Shown in pieces: positions 18,849-28,762 of a DNA stretch of 64,000 nt. Origin of the DNA: Rhizobium sp. (GTDB lineage: Bacteria; Pseudomonadota; Alphaproteobacteria; Rhizobiales; Rhizobiaceae). Both the position numbers and the translations under genes were made by a program. Where the stretch lies: contig DPXQ01000158.1 in the NCBI GenBank assembly GCA_003527225.1, positions 29,210-93,209 on the forward strand, given 5' to 3'. The notes under the pieces are model-generated. The model was not told the DNA's origin. It was given only the letters and a program-made list of their open reading frames with translations, and did not search any database. Numbering within the stretch: position 1 is the stretch's first letter; every line of letters begins with the position of its first letter.

Positions 18849-19697
18849 ATGGTCGAAAACAGACCCTTTCTCACCTTCCTGGCCCATCTCGTGCTGATTC
18901 TCGGCGTGATCGTGGTGGCATTTCCCGTCTATCTCGCGGTGATTGCCTCCACCCATGGCCCGGGCGATTTCCTGTCGGGAACGATACCGCTCCTTCCGGG
19001 AACCAATACCCTCGAAAACTACCGGTCGATGCTGATCTCCGGCGCGTCGACCTCGGGAATGCCGCCCCTCGGGCGCATGATGGCGAATAGCCTGATCATG
19101 GCTCTGGCCATCGCCATCGGAAAAATCGCAATCTCGATCCTCTCGGCCTTCGCGATTGTCTATTTCCGCTTTCCCTTCAGGCAGGCCGCCTTCTGGGTGA
19201 TTTTCATGACCCTGATGTTGCCCGTCGAAGTGCGTATCGTGCCGACCTTCAAGGTCGTCGCCGATCTAGGGATGCTCAATTCCTACGCAGGGCTTTCCAT
19301 CCCGCTGATCGCCTCGGCGACCGCGACGTTCCTCTTCCGGCAATTCTTCCTCACCGTGCCGGAGGAGATGCTGGAGGCGGCGCGCGTCGACGGCGCCGGT
19401 CCGATGAAATTCTTTCGGGATATCCTCATTCCCCTGTCGCGCACCAATATGGCCGCGCTTTTCGTCATCCTCTTCATCTACGGCTGGAACCAGTACCTCT
19501 GGCCGCTACTGGTGACGACCGACAGCCGCTATTATACGGTCGTGATGGGCATCAAGCGCATGGCCGAGGTGGCCGATTCCGACCCGCAATGGAACATCGT
19601 GATGACAGCGGTGGTGCTGGCGATGATCCCGCCGGTTTTCGTCGTCGTCTTCATGCAACGGCTTTTCGTCAAAGGCCTCGTCGAAACGGAGAAATAA
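18849..19697 (+). CDS. ugpE: sn-glycerol-3-phosphate ABC transporter permease
   Basis: UgpE, 282 residues, the second permease (MalG type). Six membrane segments are expected; the EAA loop reads [17 protein letters not shown] at roughly 175-190. It follows ugpA by 10 bases and precedes ugpC by two. The conserved [10 protein letters not shown] segment is typical of sugar and glycerol-phosphate permeases. Confidence 0.94.
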   Translation: MVENRPFLTFLAHLVLILGVIVVAFPVYLAVIASTHGPGDFLSGTIPLLPGTNTLENYRSMLISGASTSGMPPLGRMMANSLIMALAIAIGKIAISILSAFAIVYFRFPFRQAAFWVIFMTLMLPVEVRIVPTFKVVADLGMLNSYAGLSIPLIASATATFLFRQFFLTVPEEMLEAARVDGAGPMKFFRDILIPLSRTNMAALFVILFIYGWNQYLWPLLVTTDSRYYTVVMGIKRMAEVADSDPQWNIVMTAVVLAMIPPVFVVVFMQRLFVKGLVETEK

Positions 19698-19699
19698 CA

Positions 19700-20815
19700 A
19701 TGGCAACGATCGAACTTGGCGAGGTCAGCAAGGTCTATCCCGGCGGCGTGAAGGCGGTGAAGGATGTCTCTCTCGCGATTGAAGACGGCGAATTCATCGT
19801 CCTCGTCGGCCCTTCTGGCTGCGGCAAGTCCACGCTCCTGCGGATGGTGGCAGGCCTCGAGACGATATCGGAGGGAACCGTCAGCATAGGCGGGCGGGTC
19901 GTCAACCAGATGGAGCCTGCGGATCGCGACATCGCCATGGTGTTCCAGAACTACGCGCTCTATCCGCATATGACCGTCTACGACAACCTTGCCTATGGCC
20001 TGAGAAACCGCAAGACGCCGAAGGCGGAGATCGAGGCGCGGGTCGCCGAAGCCGCCCGCATGCTCGAGATCGAGCCTTATCTCGCCCGCAAACCGAAGGC
20101 GCTTTCGGGTGGCCAGCGCCAGCGCGTCGCGATGGGTCGCGCCATCGTGCGCAAGCCTGCGGCCTTCCTGTTCGACGAGCCGCTCTCCAACCTCGACGCA
20201 AAGCTGCGCGTCACGATGCGCGGCGAGATCCGCAAGCTGCAGCGGCGGCTTGCCACCACCGCGATCTATGTCACCCACGACCAGTTGGAGGCGATGACGC
20301 TTGCCGATCGTCTCGTGGTACTGAATGGTGGTGTCATCGAGCAGATCGGCACCCCGCTCGAGGTTTATCACCGGCCCGCCTCCACCTTCGTCGCAAGCTT
20401 CATCGGTTCGCCCGCGATGAACCTCGTGAAGGGCTCGCTGGATGGCAATCGCCTCATGATCGGCTCTGCCAGCATTACCTTCGAGGGAAAGATTGCCGCT
20501 TCCGGACCTGTCACCGTCGGCATGCGCGCCGAGGATCTGAACGTTGCGACAGACGGCGAGCCCATCCTGCCGTTCAAGGTCGACTATGTCGAAGAACTGG
20601 GTGCACACCGGCTGGTACACGGTCATCTGGGCGATCAGCCGTTGACCGCCACGCTTGCGCTCGAGACAGCGATCACGCCGGAAATGCGCCTCGTCGTCCA
20701 GCCGGACCGGGTCCATTTCTTTTCCCATGAAAGCGGGAAGCGGATCGAGACACCCTTTGCCCACGAGGTGAAGGCGGCTCCCGTCCATGCGGCACCCATC
20801 GACACCTTGGCATGA
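19700..20815 (+). CDS. ugpC: sn-glycerol-3-phosphate ABC transporter ATP-binding protein
   Basis: UgpC, 371 residues, the cytoplasmic ATPase that drives the importer. Walker [10 protein letters not shown], signature LSGGQRQR, Walker B FLFDEP and the switch histidine in YVTHDQ are all present, followed by a C-terminal TOBE/MalK-like regulatory domain. The ATG at 19700 follows GGAGAAATAAC. There is no ugpQ phosphodiesterase gene after it, unlike E. coli. A strong hairpin follows the stop. Confidence 0.94.
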   Translation: MATIELGEVSKVYPGGVKAVKDVSLAIEDGEFIVLVGPSGCGKSTLLRMVAGLETISEGTVSIGGRVVNQMEPADRDIAMVFQNYALYPHMTVYDNLAYGLRNRKTPKAEIEARVAEAARMLEIEPYLARKPKALSGGQRQRVAMGRAIVRKPAAFLFDEPLSNLDAKLRVTMRGEIRKLQRRLATTAIYVTHDQLEAMTLADRLVVLNGGVIEQIGTPLEVYHRPASTFVASFIGSPAMNLVKGSLDGNRLMIGSASITFEGKIAASGPVTVGMRAEDLNVATDGEPILPFKVDYVEELGAHRLVHGHLGDQPLTATLALETAITPEMRLVVQPDRVHFFSHESGKRIETPFAHEVKAAPVHAAPIDTLA

Positions 20816-20821
20816 TTTTCC

Positions 20822-20857
20822 CGGTTGCGCCGAACCCTGGCGGTTCGGGCGCAACCG
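20822..20857 (+). terminator. strong hairpin at the end of the ugp operon
   Basis: CGGTTGCGCCGAACC, loop CTGGC, then GGTTCGGGCGCAACCG forms a 15-bp stem with one bulged base, seven bases after the ugpC stop. No T-run follows, so termination may be inefficient or Rho-assisted. Confidence 0.5.
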
Positions 20858-20980
20858 ATCCTGATCCGCTCGGAGCGCCCGAACGAAGGCGGCGTTGCGA
20901 ACAATTTTAGCGGTCGCAATAACGGTGTTCTCATTGTTGTTCGCTACTCCTGCGAGAAATCTGTCTTTCTGGAGAGCGCA

Positions 20981-21481
20981 ATGGCTTTGAAGCTTCTTTT
21001 TGTCGGAATGGCCGGTGCACTGGTCGCGATGCCGGGCGCGCGCCGCGAGGGCGAACAGCCGCCACTGGTTGCCGCCAGCAGCGATCACCTGGCTTTGAGG
21101 CCGGCCCCGATCAACCCCGACTGGGTCATCCGCGGCACGCCGATCGCACGTGTTGCGGATCACTCGACGAGCACCGACGAGGCGAGCTCGACGGCGGTCT
21201 GGGACTGCACCGCCGGCGAGTTCCGCTGGTATTTCGGCTGGGACGAAACAGTCGTCATCCAGGAAGGGGAGGTGCATGTCACCGCCGAGGATGGAGCCGA
21301 GCGGCTGCTGAAGGCCGGGGACATCGCCTATTTCAGGGGCGGCACCTGGGCAACCTGGCGGATCGACACCTATGTCCGCAAGATCGCCTTCCTGCGCAAG
21401 CCGTTTCCTGAACCTTTGGCCACGCTCTACCGCATCCGAAACGCCTTGCGCGCACCATCGGGTACCCGTTTGTTCGGCTGA
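20981..21481 (+). CDS. cupin domain-containing protein (cupin_3/DUF861 type)
   Basis: A 166-residue protein with a single small cupin barrel in its second half: TAGEFRWYFGWDETVVIQEGEVHV, then KAGDIAYFRGGTWATWRI. The N-terminus is hydrophobic (MALKLLFVGMAGALVAMPG), which could be a membrane anchor or poor signal peptide. GGAGAG precedes the ATG at 20981. It lies 165 bases after ugpC behind a hairpin, so it probably has its own promoter. Substrate unknown. Confidence 0.82.
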   Translation: MALKLLFVGMAGALVAMPGARREGEQPPLVAASSDHLALRPAPINPDWVIRGTPIARVADHSTSTDEASSTAVWDCTAGEFRWYFGWDETVVIQEGEVHVTAEDGAERLLKAGDIAYFRGGTWATWRIDTYVRKIAFLRKPFPEPLATLYRIRNALRAPSGTRLFG

Positions 21482-21570
21482 ACGGCCGATCAGAAAATTA
21501 GAGCCGTCCCGACATTGCCTTTGCCCCGCTTGCGGCCTAAATCTCAGCTGCTTTCAACGAGGGGTAGGCC

Positions 21571-22518
21571 ATGGCAAAGATCACCAATGTAGCGGTCCAG
21601 ATGGACCATGTCGCCGGCATCGCGATCGCCGGTGACTCGACCTTCGCGATGAGCCTGGAGGCCCAGGCGCGCGGCTACAGACTCTTCCACTATACGCCCG
21701 ACCGGCTAAGCATGCGCGATGGCCGCATCATCGCGACCGTCGAGCCCATGGAACTGCGTGACGTCAAGGGCAACCACTTCACGCTCGGCGAGCCGGAGCG
21801 GCTCGACCTGTCGACCATGGATGTGGTGCTGCTGCGGCAGGATCCGCCCTTCGACATGGCCTATATCACCTCCACGCATCTGCTCGAGCGCATCCACCCG
21901 AAGACGCTGGTCGTCAACGATCCGGCCTGGGTGCGCAATTCGCCGGAAAAGATCTTCGTCACCGAATTCGCCGACCTGATGCCGCCAACGCTCATCACGC
22001 GTGATGCCGACGAAATCGCCCGCTTCCGGCAGGAGATGGGCGACATCATCCTGAAGCCGCTCTACGGCAATGGCGGCGCAGGCGTCTTCCATACCACCCG
22101 CGACGACCGCAACTTCACCTCGTTGCTCGAGATGTTCCACCAGATGTTCCGCGAGCCCTTCATCGCCCAGGCTTATCTGCCGGATGTGCGCAAGGGCGAC
22201 AAGCGCATCATCCTGATCGACGGGGAACCGGCGGGCGCGATCAACCGCGTGCCGGCCGAAACCGACAGCCGCTCCAACATGCATGTCGGCGGTCGCGCCG
22301 AGGCGACGGAACTCACGGCCCGCGAGAAGGAAATCTGCGCGCGGATAGGTCCGGCACTGCGCGAACGCGGCTTCCTGTTTGTCGGCATCGACGTGATCGG
22401 CGACTACATGACCGAGATCAACGTGACCTCGCCCACCGGAATCCGCGAGGTCAAGCGGTTCGGCGGTGCCGATATCGCCGCCCTTTTGTGGGACGCGATC
22501 GAGAAGAAGCGCGCCTGA
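21571..22518 (+). CDS. gshB: glutathione synthetase
   Basis: GshB, 315 residues, joins gamma-glutamylcysteine and glycine with ATP to make glutathione. The protein opens [13 protein letters not shown] and contains the ATP-grasp segment [16 protein letters not shown] and the C-terminal [13 protein letters not shown], all typical. A GAGGGG ribosome binding site lies upstream. Encoded between the cupin gene and comM on the same strand with its own leader of about 90 bases. Confidence 0.96.
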   Translation: MAKITNVAVQMDHVAGIAIAGDSTFAMSLEAQARGYRLFHYTPDRLSMRDGRIIATVEPMELRDVKGNHFTLGEPERLDLSTMDVVLLRQDPPFDMAYITSTHLLERIHPKTLVVNDPAWVRNSPEKIFVTEFADLMPPTLITRDADEIARFRQEMGDIILKPLYGNGGAGVFHTTRDDRNFTSLLEMFHQMFREPFIAQAYLPDVRKGDKRIILIDGEPAGAINRVPAETDSRSNMHVGGRAEATELTAREKEICARIGPALRERGFLFVGIDVIGDYMTEINVTSPTGIREVKRFGGADIAALLWDAIEKKRA

Positions 22519-22631
22519 CGGGCTCCTCCGTCGTCCGCCGGAGGCTGTGCGCGGGTCTGTTGGTTCTCCGGGCGGCGTTTGTTCCCGCGATGCAACCGGG
22601 TGCAATTCTAAAGCGACCTATGTGGGAATTT

Positions 22632-22646
22632 GTTCCGTAAACGTTC
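22632..22646 (+). promoter_or_regulatory. candidate LexA (SOS) box upstream of comM
   Basis: GTTC CGTAAAC GTTC matches exactly the alphaproteobacterial LexA operator form GTTC-N7-GTTC. It lies about 95 bases before the comM ATG in the gshB-comM gap. Confidence 0.55.
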
Positions 22647-22740
22647 TTGTTTTTTCCCGAGATCGGTGTCAGATTGCCGTTCGCAACGCGCAGAAGATGT
22701 ATTCTGCGGGACGGTCTTGGGGCAGATCAGGGGGCGGGCA

Positions 22741-24273
22741 ATGGTGGCGCGGGTCAGTACGGTTGCATTTCAGGGTATCGAGGGCGTTCCGGTCGATGTT
22801 CAGGTCATGGTCGCGCCCGGCAAGGTCAACATGCATATTGTCGGGCTTCCCGACAAGGCTGTAGCAGAGAGCCGCGAGCGCGTTCAGGCCGCGCTTCATG
22901 CCTCGGGTCTGGCCCTGCCGCCAAAGAAAGTCACTATCAATCTGGCTCCGGCGGACCTGCCGAAGGAAGGCTCCCATTTCGATCTGCCGATCGCACTCGG
23001 CCTGATGGCGGCGCTGGGCGCGATCCCGGGCGACGCGCTGTCCGATTATGTCGTGATCGGCGAACTCAATCTCGATGGCACCATAGCCCCCATCGCCGGT
23101 GCCCTGCCGGCGGCGATCGGCGCCAACGCGCTCGGCAAGGGCCTGATCTGCCCGGCGGAAAGCGGGGCCGAGGCGGCCTGGGCCGGTGCCGATATCGACA
23201 TCCTGGCGCCTCGCAGCCTCATCGCGCTCGCCAATCATTTCCGGGGAACGCAGGTGCTGACCCGTCCGGAGCCGGCGATCCGGTCATTGCCCGCAAATCT
23301 GCCTGATCTCGCCGATATCAGGGGGCAGGAGAGCGCCAAGCGCGCGCTCGAGGTAGCCGCGGCCGGCGGACACAATCTGCTGATGGTCGGGCCTCCGGGG
23401 TCGGGAAAGTCGATGCTCGCTGCACGCCTTCCCTCGATCCTGCCGTCGCTTTCCGCACCCGAGCTTCTGGAAGTGTCGATGATCCATTCCATCGCCGGCC
23501 AATTGTCGGGCGGCAAGCTTTCCGATCGCCGGCCCTTCCGCACGCCGCATCATTCCGCCACCATGGCAGCCCTTGTCGGCGGTGGTCTGAGGGCTCGCCC
23601 CGGAGAGGCCTCGCTTGCTCATCGCGGGGTGCTTTTCCTCGACGAGTTTCCCGAGTTCACGCCGCAGGTGCTCGACGCCCTGCGCCAGCCGCTCGAGAGC
23701 GGTGAATGCGTGATTGCCCGGGCCAACCATCGCGTCTCCTATCCGGCCGATTTCCAGTTGATCGCGGCGATGAATCCCTGCCGCTGCGGCATGGCCGGCG
23801 AGCCGGGCCATACCTGCGCCCGCGGCCCGCGCTGTGTTTCCGATTATCAGGGTCGCATTTCCGGTCCGCTGATGGACCGGATCGATATCCGCATCGACGT
23901 TCCAGCCGTCTCCGCCTCTGACCTCATTCGCCCCGTGGCGAGCGAAGGGAGCGCTGATGTGGCCCGGCGGGTGGCAAAGGCGAGGGAGCGTCAAAGGGAG
24001 CGTTTCGAGGCAGCGGGCGTGGCGGGCGTGACCACCAATGCGCGCTGCTCGACAGCACTGATCGAAAGGCTGGCAGAGCCGGATGCTTCAGGCCTGCAGC
24101 TTCTGCGGGACGCGGCCGAGAAGTTCAAGTTCTCCGCCCGTGGCTACCATCGCGTCCTCAAGGTCGCACGCACGCTTGCCGATCTCGACGGTTCGGAAAG
24201 ACTGGGACGCATTCATCTGGCGGAGGCGATTTCCTATCGGATTCCTTCCGAAAGGTTGTCGGCGGCGGCCTGA
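22741..24273 (+). CDS. comM: YifB/ComM family Mg-chelatase-like AAA+ ATPase
   Basis: ComM/YifB, 510 residues, a hexameric AAA+ helicase that promotes branch migration during natural transformation and recombination. An N-terminal Lon-protease-like ChlI domain (about 1-200) is followed by the AAA+ core with Walker A GPPGSGKSM, Walker B LFLDEFPEF and sensor MNPCRCG, then a C-terminal helical domain with the Cys-containing insert. AGGGGGCGGGCA precedes the ATG at 22741. An SOS-box match upstream suggests DNA-damage control. Convergent with cysK. Confidence 0.93.
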   Translation: MVARVSTVAFQGIEGVPVDVQVMVAPGKVNMHIVGLPDKAVAESRERVQAALHASGLALPPKKVTINLAPADLPKEGSHFDLPIALGLMAALGAIPGDALSDYVVIGELNLDGTIAPIAGALPAAIGANALGKGLICPAESGAEAAWAGADIDILAPRSLIALANHFRGTQVLTRPEPAIRSLPANLPDLADIRGQESAKRALEVAAAGGHNLLMVGPPGSGKSMLAARLPSILPSLSAPELLEVSMIHSIAGQLSGGKLSDRRPFRTPHHSATMAALVGGGLRARPGEASLAHRGVLFLDEFPEFTPQVLDALRQPLESGECVIARANHRVSYPADFQLIAAMNPCRCGMAGEPGHTCARGPRCVSDYQGRISGPLMDRIDIRIDVPAVSASDLIRPVASEGSADVARRVAKARERQRERFEAAGVAGVTTNARCSTALIERLAEPDASGLQLLRDAAEKFKFSARGYHRVLKVARTLADLDGSERLGRIHLAEAISYRIPSERLSAAA

Positions 24274-24394
24274 CGCGGATTTCTGCCGGGCCGGGCGGCG
24301 GACAGATCGGCGGCCTCGCCGGGCGGTGGATGTGAAGTTTGGCATTTCGCGGCGGGCGCCCGATATCGGGCAGCCCTTGAGTCCCGGGAGGGTC

Positions 24395-25363
24395 TTATTC
24401 GCCAAGACCGGCAAAGAGAGCGGTCGAAAGATAGCGCTCGGCGAAGGAGGGAATGATCACGACGATGGTCTTGCCGGCATTCTCGTCACGGCTGCCGATC
24501 TTGATCGCGGCCGTCAATGCGGCGCCGGACGAGATGCCCACCGGCACGCCTTCGAGCCGGGCGACGAGGCGGGCCGTCTCGAAGGCTTCGTCATTGGTGA
24601 CGGTGACGATCTCGTCGTAGATCTTGGTGTCGAGGATGGCGGGAGCAAAGCCCGCGCCGATGCCCTGGATCTTGTGCGGACCGGGATTGCCGCCGGAAAG
24701 AACCGGGCTGTCGGCCGGCTCGACGGCGATGACCTTCACCGATGGCTTCTTCGCCTTCAGAACCTGCCCGACGCCGGTGATCGTGCCTCCGGTGCCGATC
24801 CCGGACACGAGGATGTCGACTGTCCCATTGGTGTCGTTCCAGATTTCCTCGGCCGTCGTCTTGCGATGGATTTCGGGATTGGCCGGATTCTCGAACTGCT
24901 GCGGAATCACCGCGTCGGGAAGGCTGGCGGCGAGTTCCTCGGCCTTGGCGATCGCGCCCTTCATGCCCTTCGGGCCTTCTGTCAGGACCAGCTCGGCGCC
25001 GAGCAGCGCCAGCATCTTGCGGCGCTCGATCGACATGGTCTCGGGCATGGTAAGGATCAGCCGATAGCCTTTGGCGGCGGCCGCGAAGGCAAGCGCGATG
25101 CCGGTATTGCCGGACGTGGGCTCGATGAGAACGGACTTGCCGGGCGTGATCTTGCCTTGGGCTTCCAGCGCCTCGATCATCGCGAGCCCGATACGGTCCT
25201 TCACCGATGCAATCGGATTGAAGAATTCGAGCTTGGCGAGCAGGTTGGCCTTGACGCCCTTCTCCTTGGCCAGCTTGTCGAGGCGCACGATCGGGGTGTC
25301 GCCGATCGTCTCGGTGATCGAGGCATAGACGCGGCCGCGGCCCGGTTTCTTCGTGTCGGACAT
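24395..25363 (-). CDS. cysK: cysteine synthase A
   Basis: CysK, 322 residues, a PLP enzyme that makes cysteine from O-acetylserine and sulfide. The PLP lysine is K55 in ASVKDRIG; the substrate loop TSGNTG and the phosphate loop GTGGT follow. The ATG at 25363 is chosen for its AAGGGAG ribosome binding site rather than an ATG 33 bases upstream. Monocistronic, convergent with comM. Confidence 0.95.
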   Translation of the reverse strand: MSDTKKPGRGRVYASITETIGDTPIVRLDKLAKEKGVKANLLAKLEFFNPIASVKDRIGLAMIEALEAQGKITPGKSVLIEPTSGNTGIALAFAAAAKGYRLILTMPETMSIERRKMLALLGAELVLTEGPKGMKGAIAKAEELAASLPDAVIPQQFENPANPEIHRKTTAEEIWNDTNGTVDILVSGIGTGGTITGVGQVLKAKKPSVKVIAVEPADSPVLSGGNPGPHKIQGIGAGFAPAILDTKIYDEIVTVTNDEAFETARLVARLEGVPVGISSGAALTAAIKIGSRDENAGKTIVVIIPSFAERYLSTALFAGLGE

Positions 25364-25497
25364 GGTGTTCTCCCTTTGGATCTGCTTTGACGGCACAATA
25401 GGGCGAAATCCGCAGGCTCGCCAGAACCCATCGCCTAGCCCGGCGCGTTTGGTTAGAAAATTCGCGCAGGCGGCGGTGCCGCCTTGCGAAACTTTGT

Positions 25498-26112
25498 TCA
25501 GGCGCGCGCGGCGATATAGGCCGCGGTTCCAGCAAGGATGCTGGCCGCCGAGCGGTTGAGGGCCTTCAGCGAATTGGGCTTTTTCAGCAGCGTCCGGGCC
25601 TGCGAGGCGAGCAGGATATAGGGAATGAGAACCGCGATGAGCACGACGAAGGTGATGCTGACGAGGGCTGCATAATCCTTCGGGCCGATGGCCTCCAGCG
25701 GGATCAGGGTGGGCACCAGCGCGACGTAGAACAGCATGGTCTTCGGATTGCCGAGCGTGACGAGCAGGCCGGAGAGGAAGGAGAGGCCGACATTGGTCGA
25801 GCGCTTGGCCTCGATATCCTGCGCGATGAGGCCTGTCGTCCAGAGCTTCCAGGCGATGTAGACGAGATAAAGCGCGCCCAGATACTTGATGATCAGGAAG
25901 GGCGTGGTGAAGGTCTGCGCCACCAGTGCAAGACCGAGGATGACGGCGGTCAGATAGCAGAGATCTCCGAGGATCAGGCCGAGCCCCATGAAGAAGGTCG
26001 GACGAAATCCGGACCCGAGCGCACGAGCCACAATCGCCGCCATGCCGGGGCCGGGAATGGCTGCGGCAACGAAAAGAGCGCCACTATAGGCGAGAAGCGT
26101 GGTGGGCGTCAT
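25498..26112 (-). CDS. LysE/RhtB-family amino acid exporter
   Basis: A 204-residue inner-membrane exporter of the LysE superfamily with six predicted hydrophobic segments. The family motif [18 protein letters not shown] lies near the N-terminus and [13 protein letters not shown] mid-protein. The ATG at 26112 has GGAGGT upstream and begins the first membrane segment. Divergent from a second LysE gene, with a 405-base gap that contains a repeat-like element. Substrate unknown. Confidence 0.88.
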   Translation of the reverse strand: MTPTTLLAYSGALFVAAAIPGPGMAAIVARALGSGFRPTFFMGLGLILGDLCYLTAVILGLALVAQTFTTPFLIIKYLGALYLVYIAWKLWTTGLIAQDIEAKRSTNVGLSFLSGLLVTLGNPKTMLFYVALVPTLIPLEAIGPKDYAALVSITFVVLIAVLIPYILLASQARTLLKKPNSLKALNRSAASILAGTAAYIAARA

Positions 26113-26138
26113 GGGGACCTCCGTGAATGGCGCATTGC

Positions 26139-26414
26139 CAGAGCGTTTCCGGTCAATTCGGGGTCGGTTCTGTTTCTCGATTGGCGTGCGCGATCCGGTG
26201 GTGAACCGGTCGCGGCGCGATGCACGACATCGGGCAAGACCGGATCGCCATCGGGCGTCCGCCAATCGGAAACCCTGAGGGACGGGCGCTTTTGCGTCAA
26301 TATCGGCGCAAAGCCGCTCGACCGTATCTTCGGATATGCTCTTCGCGTCTCTGCTTGATCTTGCCGCAAAATCGCTCCGTCAGAACGACTCCCAATTGGC
26401 CGGAAACGCTCTAG
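26139..26414. repeat. MITE/RIME-like element with terminal inverted repeats
   Basis: The outer ends AGAGCGTTTCCGGTCAATT (left) and AATTGGCCGGAAACGCTCT (right) are inverted copies with 18 of 19 matches, and weaker similarity continues inward for about 50 bases. Inside, ACCGGATCGC and CGCCAATCG segments are also inverted copies of the left arm. It fills most of the gap between two divergent LysE genes and has no coding capacity. No clear target duplication is seen. Confidence 0.5.
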
Positions 26415-26517
26415 CGCCACGCGGAAGAACTTGCAATGGTGACAAGATCGCCATTGCGGCGGGCCGATGGCTTGGCCATAGATCGTTGAGGAGAAACACC
26501 AGCCGAGGCTTTGCCCC

Positions 26518-27150
26518 ATGCCCTCCTCTTCGTCCCTGATCGCCTTTTCCCTCATCGCCCTTGGCATGGTGCTGACGCCCGGCCCGAACATGCTCTATCT
26601 CGTGTCGCGCTCGATCTGCCAGGGACCGATGGCCGGCCTGGTGTCCCTGGGTGGCGTGGCGCTGGGCTTCGTCTTCTACATGTTGTCGGCTGCCCTCGGC
26701 ATCACCGTGCTGGTCATGGCAGTGCCTTTCGCTTACGACGTCCTGAAATTCGCGGGTGCCGCTTACCTGCTCTGGCTTGCCTGGCAGGCGGTCCGGCCGG
26801 GCGGCCGCTCGCCCTTCCAGGTGCGTGACTTGCCGAAGGACAGCCCGCGAAAGCTCTTCATGATGGGGCTCGTCACCAACCTGTTGAACCCCAAGGCCGC
26901 CGTTCTCTATCTCTCTCTGCTGCCGCAGTTCGTAGATCCTGACCAGGGAAGTGTGCTCCTGCAGTCCGTCATTCTGGGCTTCACCCAGATTTCCATCAGC
27001 GTCTCGGTCAATGCGATGATTGCGGTGATGGCCGGATCGATCGCGCTGTTCCTCGCCGGCCGGCCCTTCTGGATGGTCGTGCAGCGCTGGCTGATGGGAA
27101 CCGTTCTCGCCGGGCTTGCCGTCCGCATGGCGACGGAAGCCCAGCGATAG
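26518..27150 (+). CDS. LysE/RhtB-family amino acid exporter
   Basis: A 210-residue six-segment membrane exporter of the LysE superfamily. The opening carries LTPGPNMLYLVSRSICQG and the middle has NLLNPKAAVLYLSLLPQF, both diagnostic. It is divergent from the LysE gene at 25498-26112 but only distantly similar, so it is not a recent duplicate. Convergent with the EamA exporter gene. Substrate unknown. Confidence 0.88.
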   Translation: MPSSSSLIAFSLIALGMVLTPGPNMLYLVSRSICQGPMAGLVSLGGVALGFVFYMLSAALGITVLVMAVPFAYDVLKFAGAAYLLWLAWQAVRPGGRSPFQVRDLPKDSPRKLFMMGLVTNLLNPKAAVLYLSLLPQFVDPDQGSVLLQSVILGFTQISISVSVNAMIAVMAGSIALFLAGRPFWMVVQRWLMGTVLAGLAVRMATEAQR

Positions 27151-27269
27151 AGTTTCAAAAATTGGCCGCATGAAGCTGCGCTCATAGCTGAGGATGCAAT
27201 GCGTCTTTTCGGCCAGCGCAAAGGCAGCCTGGCATTCGGCGTCGATGACATATCGAAGCGTGCAGGTGA

Positions 27270-28184
27270 TCAAGGGAAATTCTTTTCAGATGCTCTTTGC
27301 CTGATTTGGGCAAACGGCAGACGCCAGCCCAGATTCATGCCGGCCGCCGCGACGAGGATGACAGCCGAGCCGAGGATTTGCAGAGGCTGCAGCGCGTGCC
27401 CGAGGGCCACCCTGTCGACGACGATTGCCGCAACCGGATAGATGAAGGACAGCGCGCCCGTCAGGTGGGTCGGCAGCTTCTGGATCGCGCCATAGAGCAG
27501 AACATACATCAGCCCGGTATGAATCACACCGAGCGCAACGAGGCTCGACCAAGCGGAGGCCGATTGCGGCAGAACGGAAAAATCCGTCAGCGGCGCCAGC
27601 ATGACGATCCCGGTCGACACCTGGATAAGAGCGATCAGGTGCGGCGGCGTGCCTTTCAACCATTTCGCGGCCAGCGCTGCGAGCGCATAGAAGAAGGCAG
27701 CGCCCAGCGCCATGGCTATACCGATGGCATAGTCCGTGCCGCTCGCCCCGGCTGAAGGCTTTGCCTGCACGATAGCGATCATGCCGCCAAAGGCGAGCGC
27801 CAGCCAGAAGAGCTTCGTGGCGGTAATTCTTTCACGGAGGAAGAGCGCGCCGAGCGCCAGAAGCATGAACGGCTGGGTATTGTAGACCGTCGTGGCGATC
27901 GAGATCGAGGCGCGCGGATAGGCCTGAAACAAGAGCAGCCAGTTGATCACGATGGCGATGCCGCCGGCGACCGCGATCGCCAACCGTCGTGGCGTGATGA
28001 TGTCCGGCCGCAAAAGACCGAGAAAGCCACAGATCGCCAAAAGCGTGATCGCCCCGAACAGGCAGCGCCAGAAAACGACGCTCGTCACCGGCTCCCCCGA
28101 CATCAGCACGAACCAGCCGATCGTGCCGGAGATCAGCATTGCCGCGCTCATTTCCACCGTGCCTGTGCGTATTTCCCTGTCCAT
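27270..28184 (-). CDS. EamA/DMT-family transporter
   Basis: A 304-residue drug/metabolite transporter with ten hydrophobic segments arranged as two EamA repeats. The start at 28184 (MDREIRTG) is preferred because GGGAGCG stands before it; ATGs 18 and 114 bases upstream lack such a site. It is divergent from an Lrp/AsnC regulator gene with 140 bases between, a standard layout in which the regulator controls the exporter. Likely exports an amino acid or a related metabolite (inference). Confidence 0.87.
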   Translation of the reverse strand: MDREIRTGTVEMSAAMLISGTIGWFVLMSGEPVTSVVFWRCLFGAITLLAICGFLGLLRPDIITPRRLAIAVAGGIAIVINWLLLFQAYPRASISIATTVYNTQPFMLLALGALFLRERITATKLFWLALAFGGMIAIVQAKPSAGASGTDYAIGIAMALGAAFFYALAALAAKWLKGTPPHLIALIQVSTGIVMLAPLTDFSVLPQSASAWSSLVALGVIHTGLMYVLLYGAIQKLPTHLTGALSFIYPVAAIVVDRVALGHALQPLQILGSAVILVAAAGMNLGWRLPFAQIRQRASEKNFP

Positions 28185-28268
28185 CGCTTCGCTCCCGTTC
28201 ATGGTGAGTGAAGGATACAAATGTGATTCGCCTTTGAATACGAAGTATGTAAGGTGATTGCATGGTTC

Positions 28269-28287
28269 TGCCTTATTCTGTAAGGCA
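28269..28287. promoter_or_regulatory. inverted repeat between EamA and Lrp genes, candidate Lrp operator
   Basis: TGCCTTA TTCTG TAAGGCA is a perfect dyad with 7-bp arms and a 5-bp spacer, placed in the divergent promoter region 38 bases before the Lrp ATG and 85 bases before the EamA ATG. Position and shape suit autoregulation plus exporter control by the Lrp-type protein. Confidence 0.5.
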
Positions 28288-28324
28288 TATCCGGTCATTT
28301 GGAGAACAAGGGAGCGGGCGTCCG

Positions 28325-28762
28325 ATGCTCGACGAGATCGACATACGCATCCTGGCGCTGCTTGCGGACAACGCCCGGATGTCGCTGAAGGAACTCGCCG
28401 GAGCGGTGGGCCTGTCCTCGCCCAGTGCCGCCGAGCGGCTGCGCAAGCTCGAAGAGCGGGGCGTCATCGACGGCTTCACCTTGGCCATCAATCCGGCGGC
28501 GCTCGGATACTCGTTGCAGGCCATCGTGCGCGTACGCCCGATGCCTGGACAGTTGCACATTGTCGAGCGGTTGCTCCAGGAGATGCCGGAATGCGTCGAA
28601 TGCGACAAGGTGACGGGCGACGATTGCTTCATCGCCCGCATCTATCTCCGTTCCATGCAGGAACTCGACACGATCCTCGACAGGATTTCGGAGCGCGCGC
28701 AGACGAATACATCGCTCGTCAAGGCGACATCGGTGAAGCGCCGCCTGCCGCCTCTCGCCTGA
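28325..28762 (+). CDS. Lrp/AsnC-family transcriptional regulator
   Basis: A 145-residue feast/famine regulator. The N-terminal helix-turn-helix spans LDEIDIRILALLADNARMS to about residue 60, and the C-terminal RAM/AsnC effector domain follows. The ATG at 28325 matches the family's usual beginning; the earlier ATG at 28262 lies inside the dyad region. Divergent from the EamA exporter. Its TGA stop directly abuts the dut stop on the other strand, forming TGATCA. Confidence 0.92.
   Translation: MLDEIDIRILALLADNARMSLKELAGAVGLSSPSAAERLRKLEERGVIDGFTLAINPAALGYSLQAIVRVRPMPGQLHIVERLLQEMPECVECDKVTGDDCFIARIYLRSMQELDTILDRISERAQTNTSLVKATSVKRRLPPLA

Noticed and set aside
19532..21277. 581-codon frame antisense to ugpC and neighbours
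   Set aside because: Crosses several confident plus-strand genes and an operon-end hairpin; no domain recognised.
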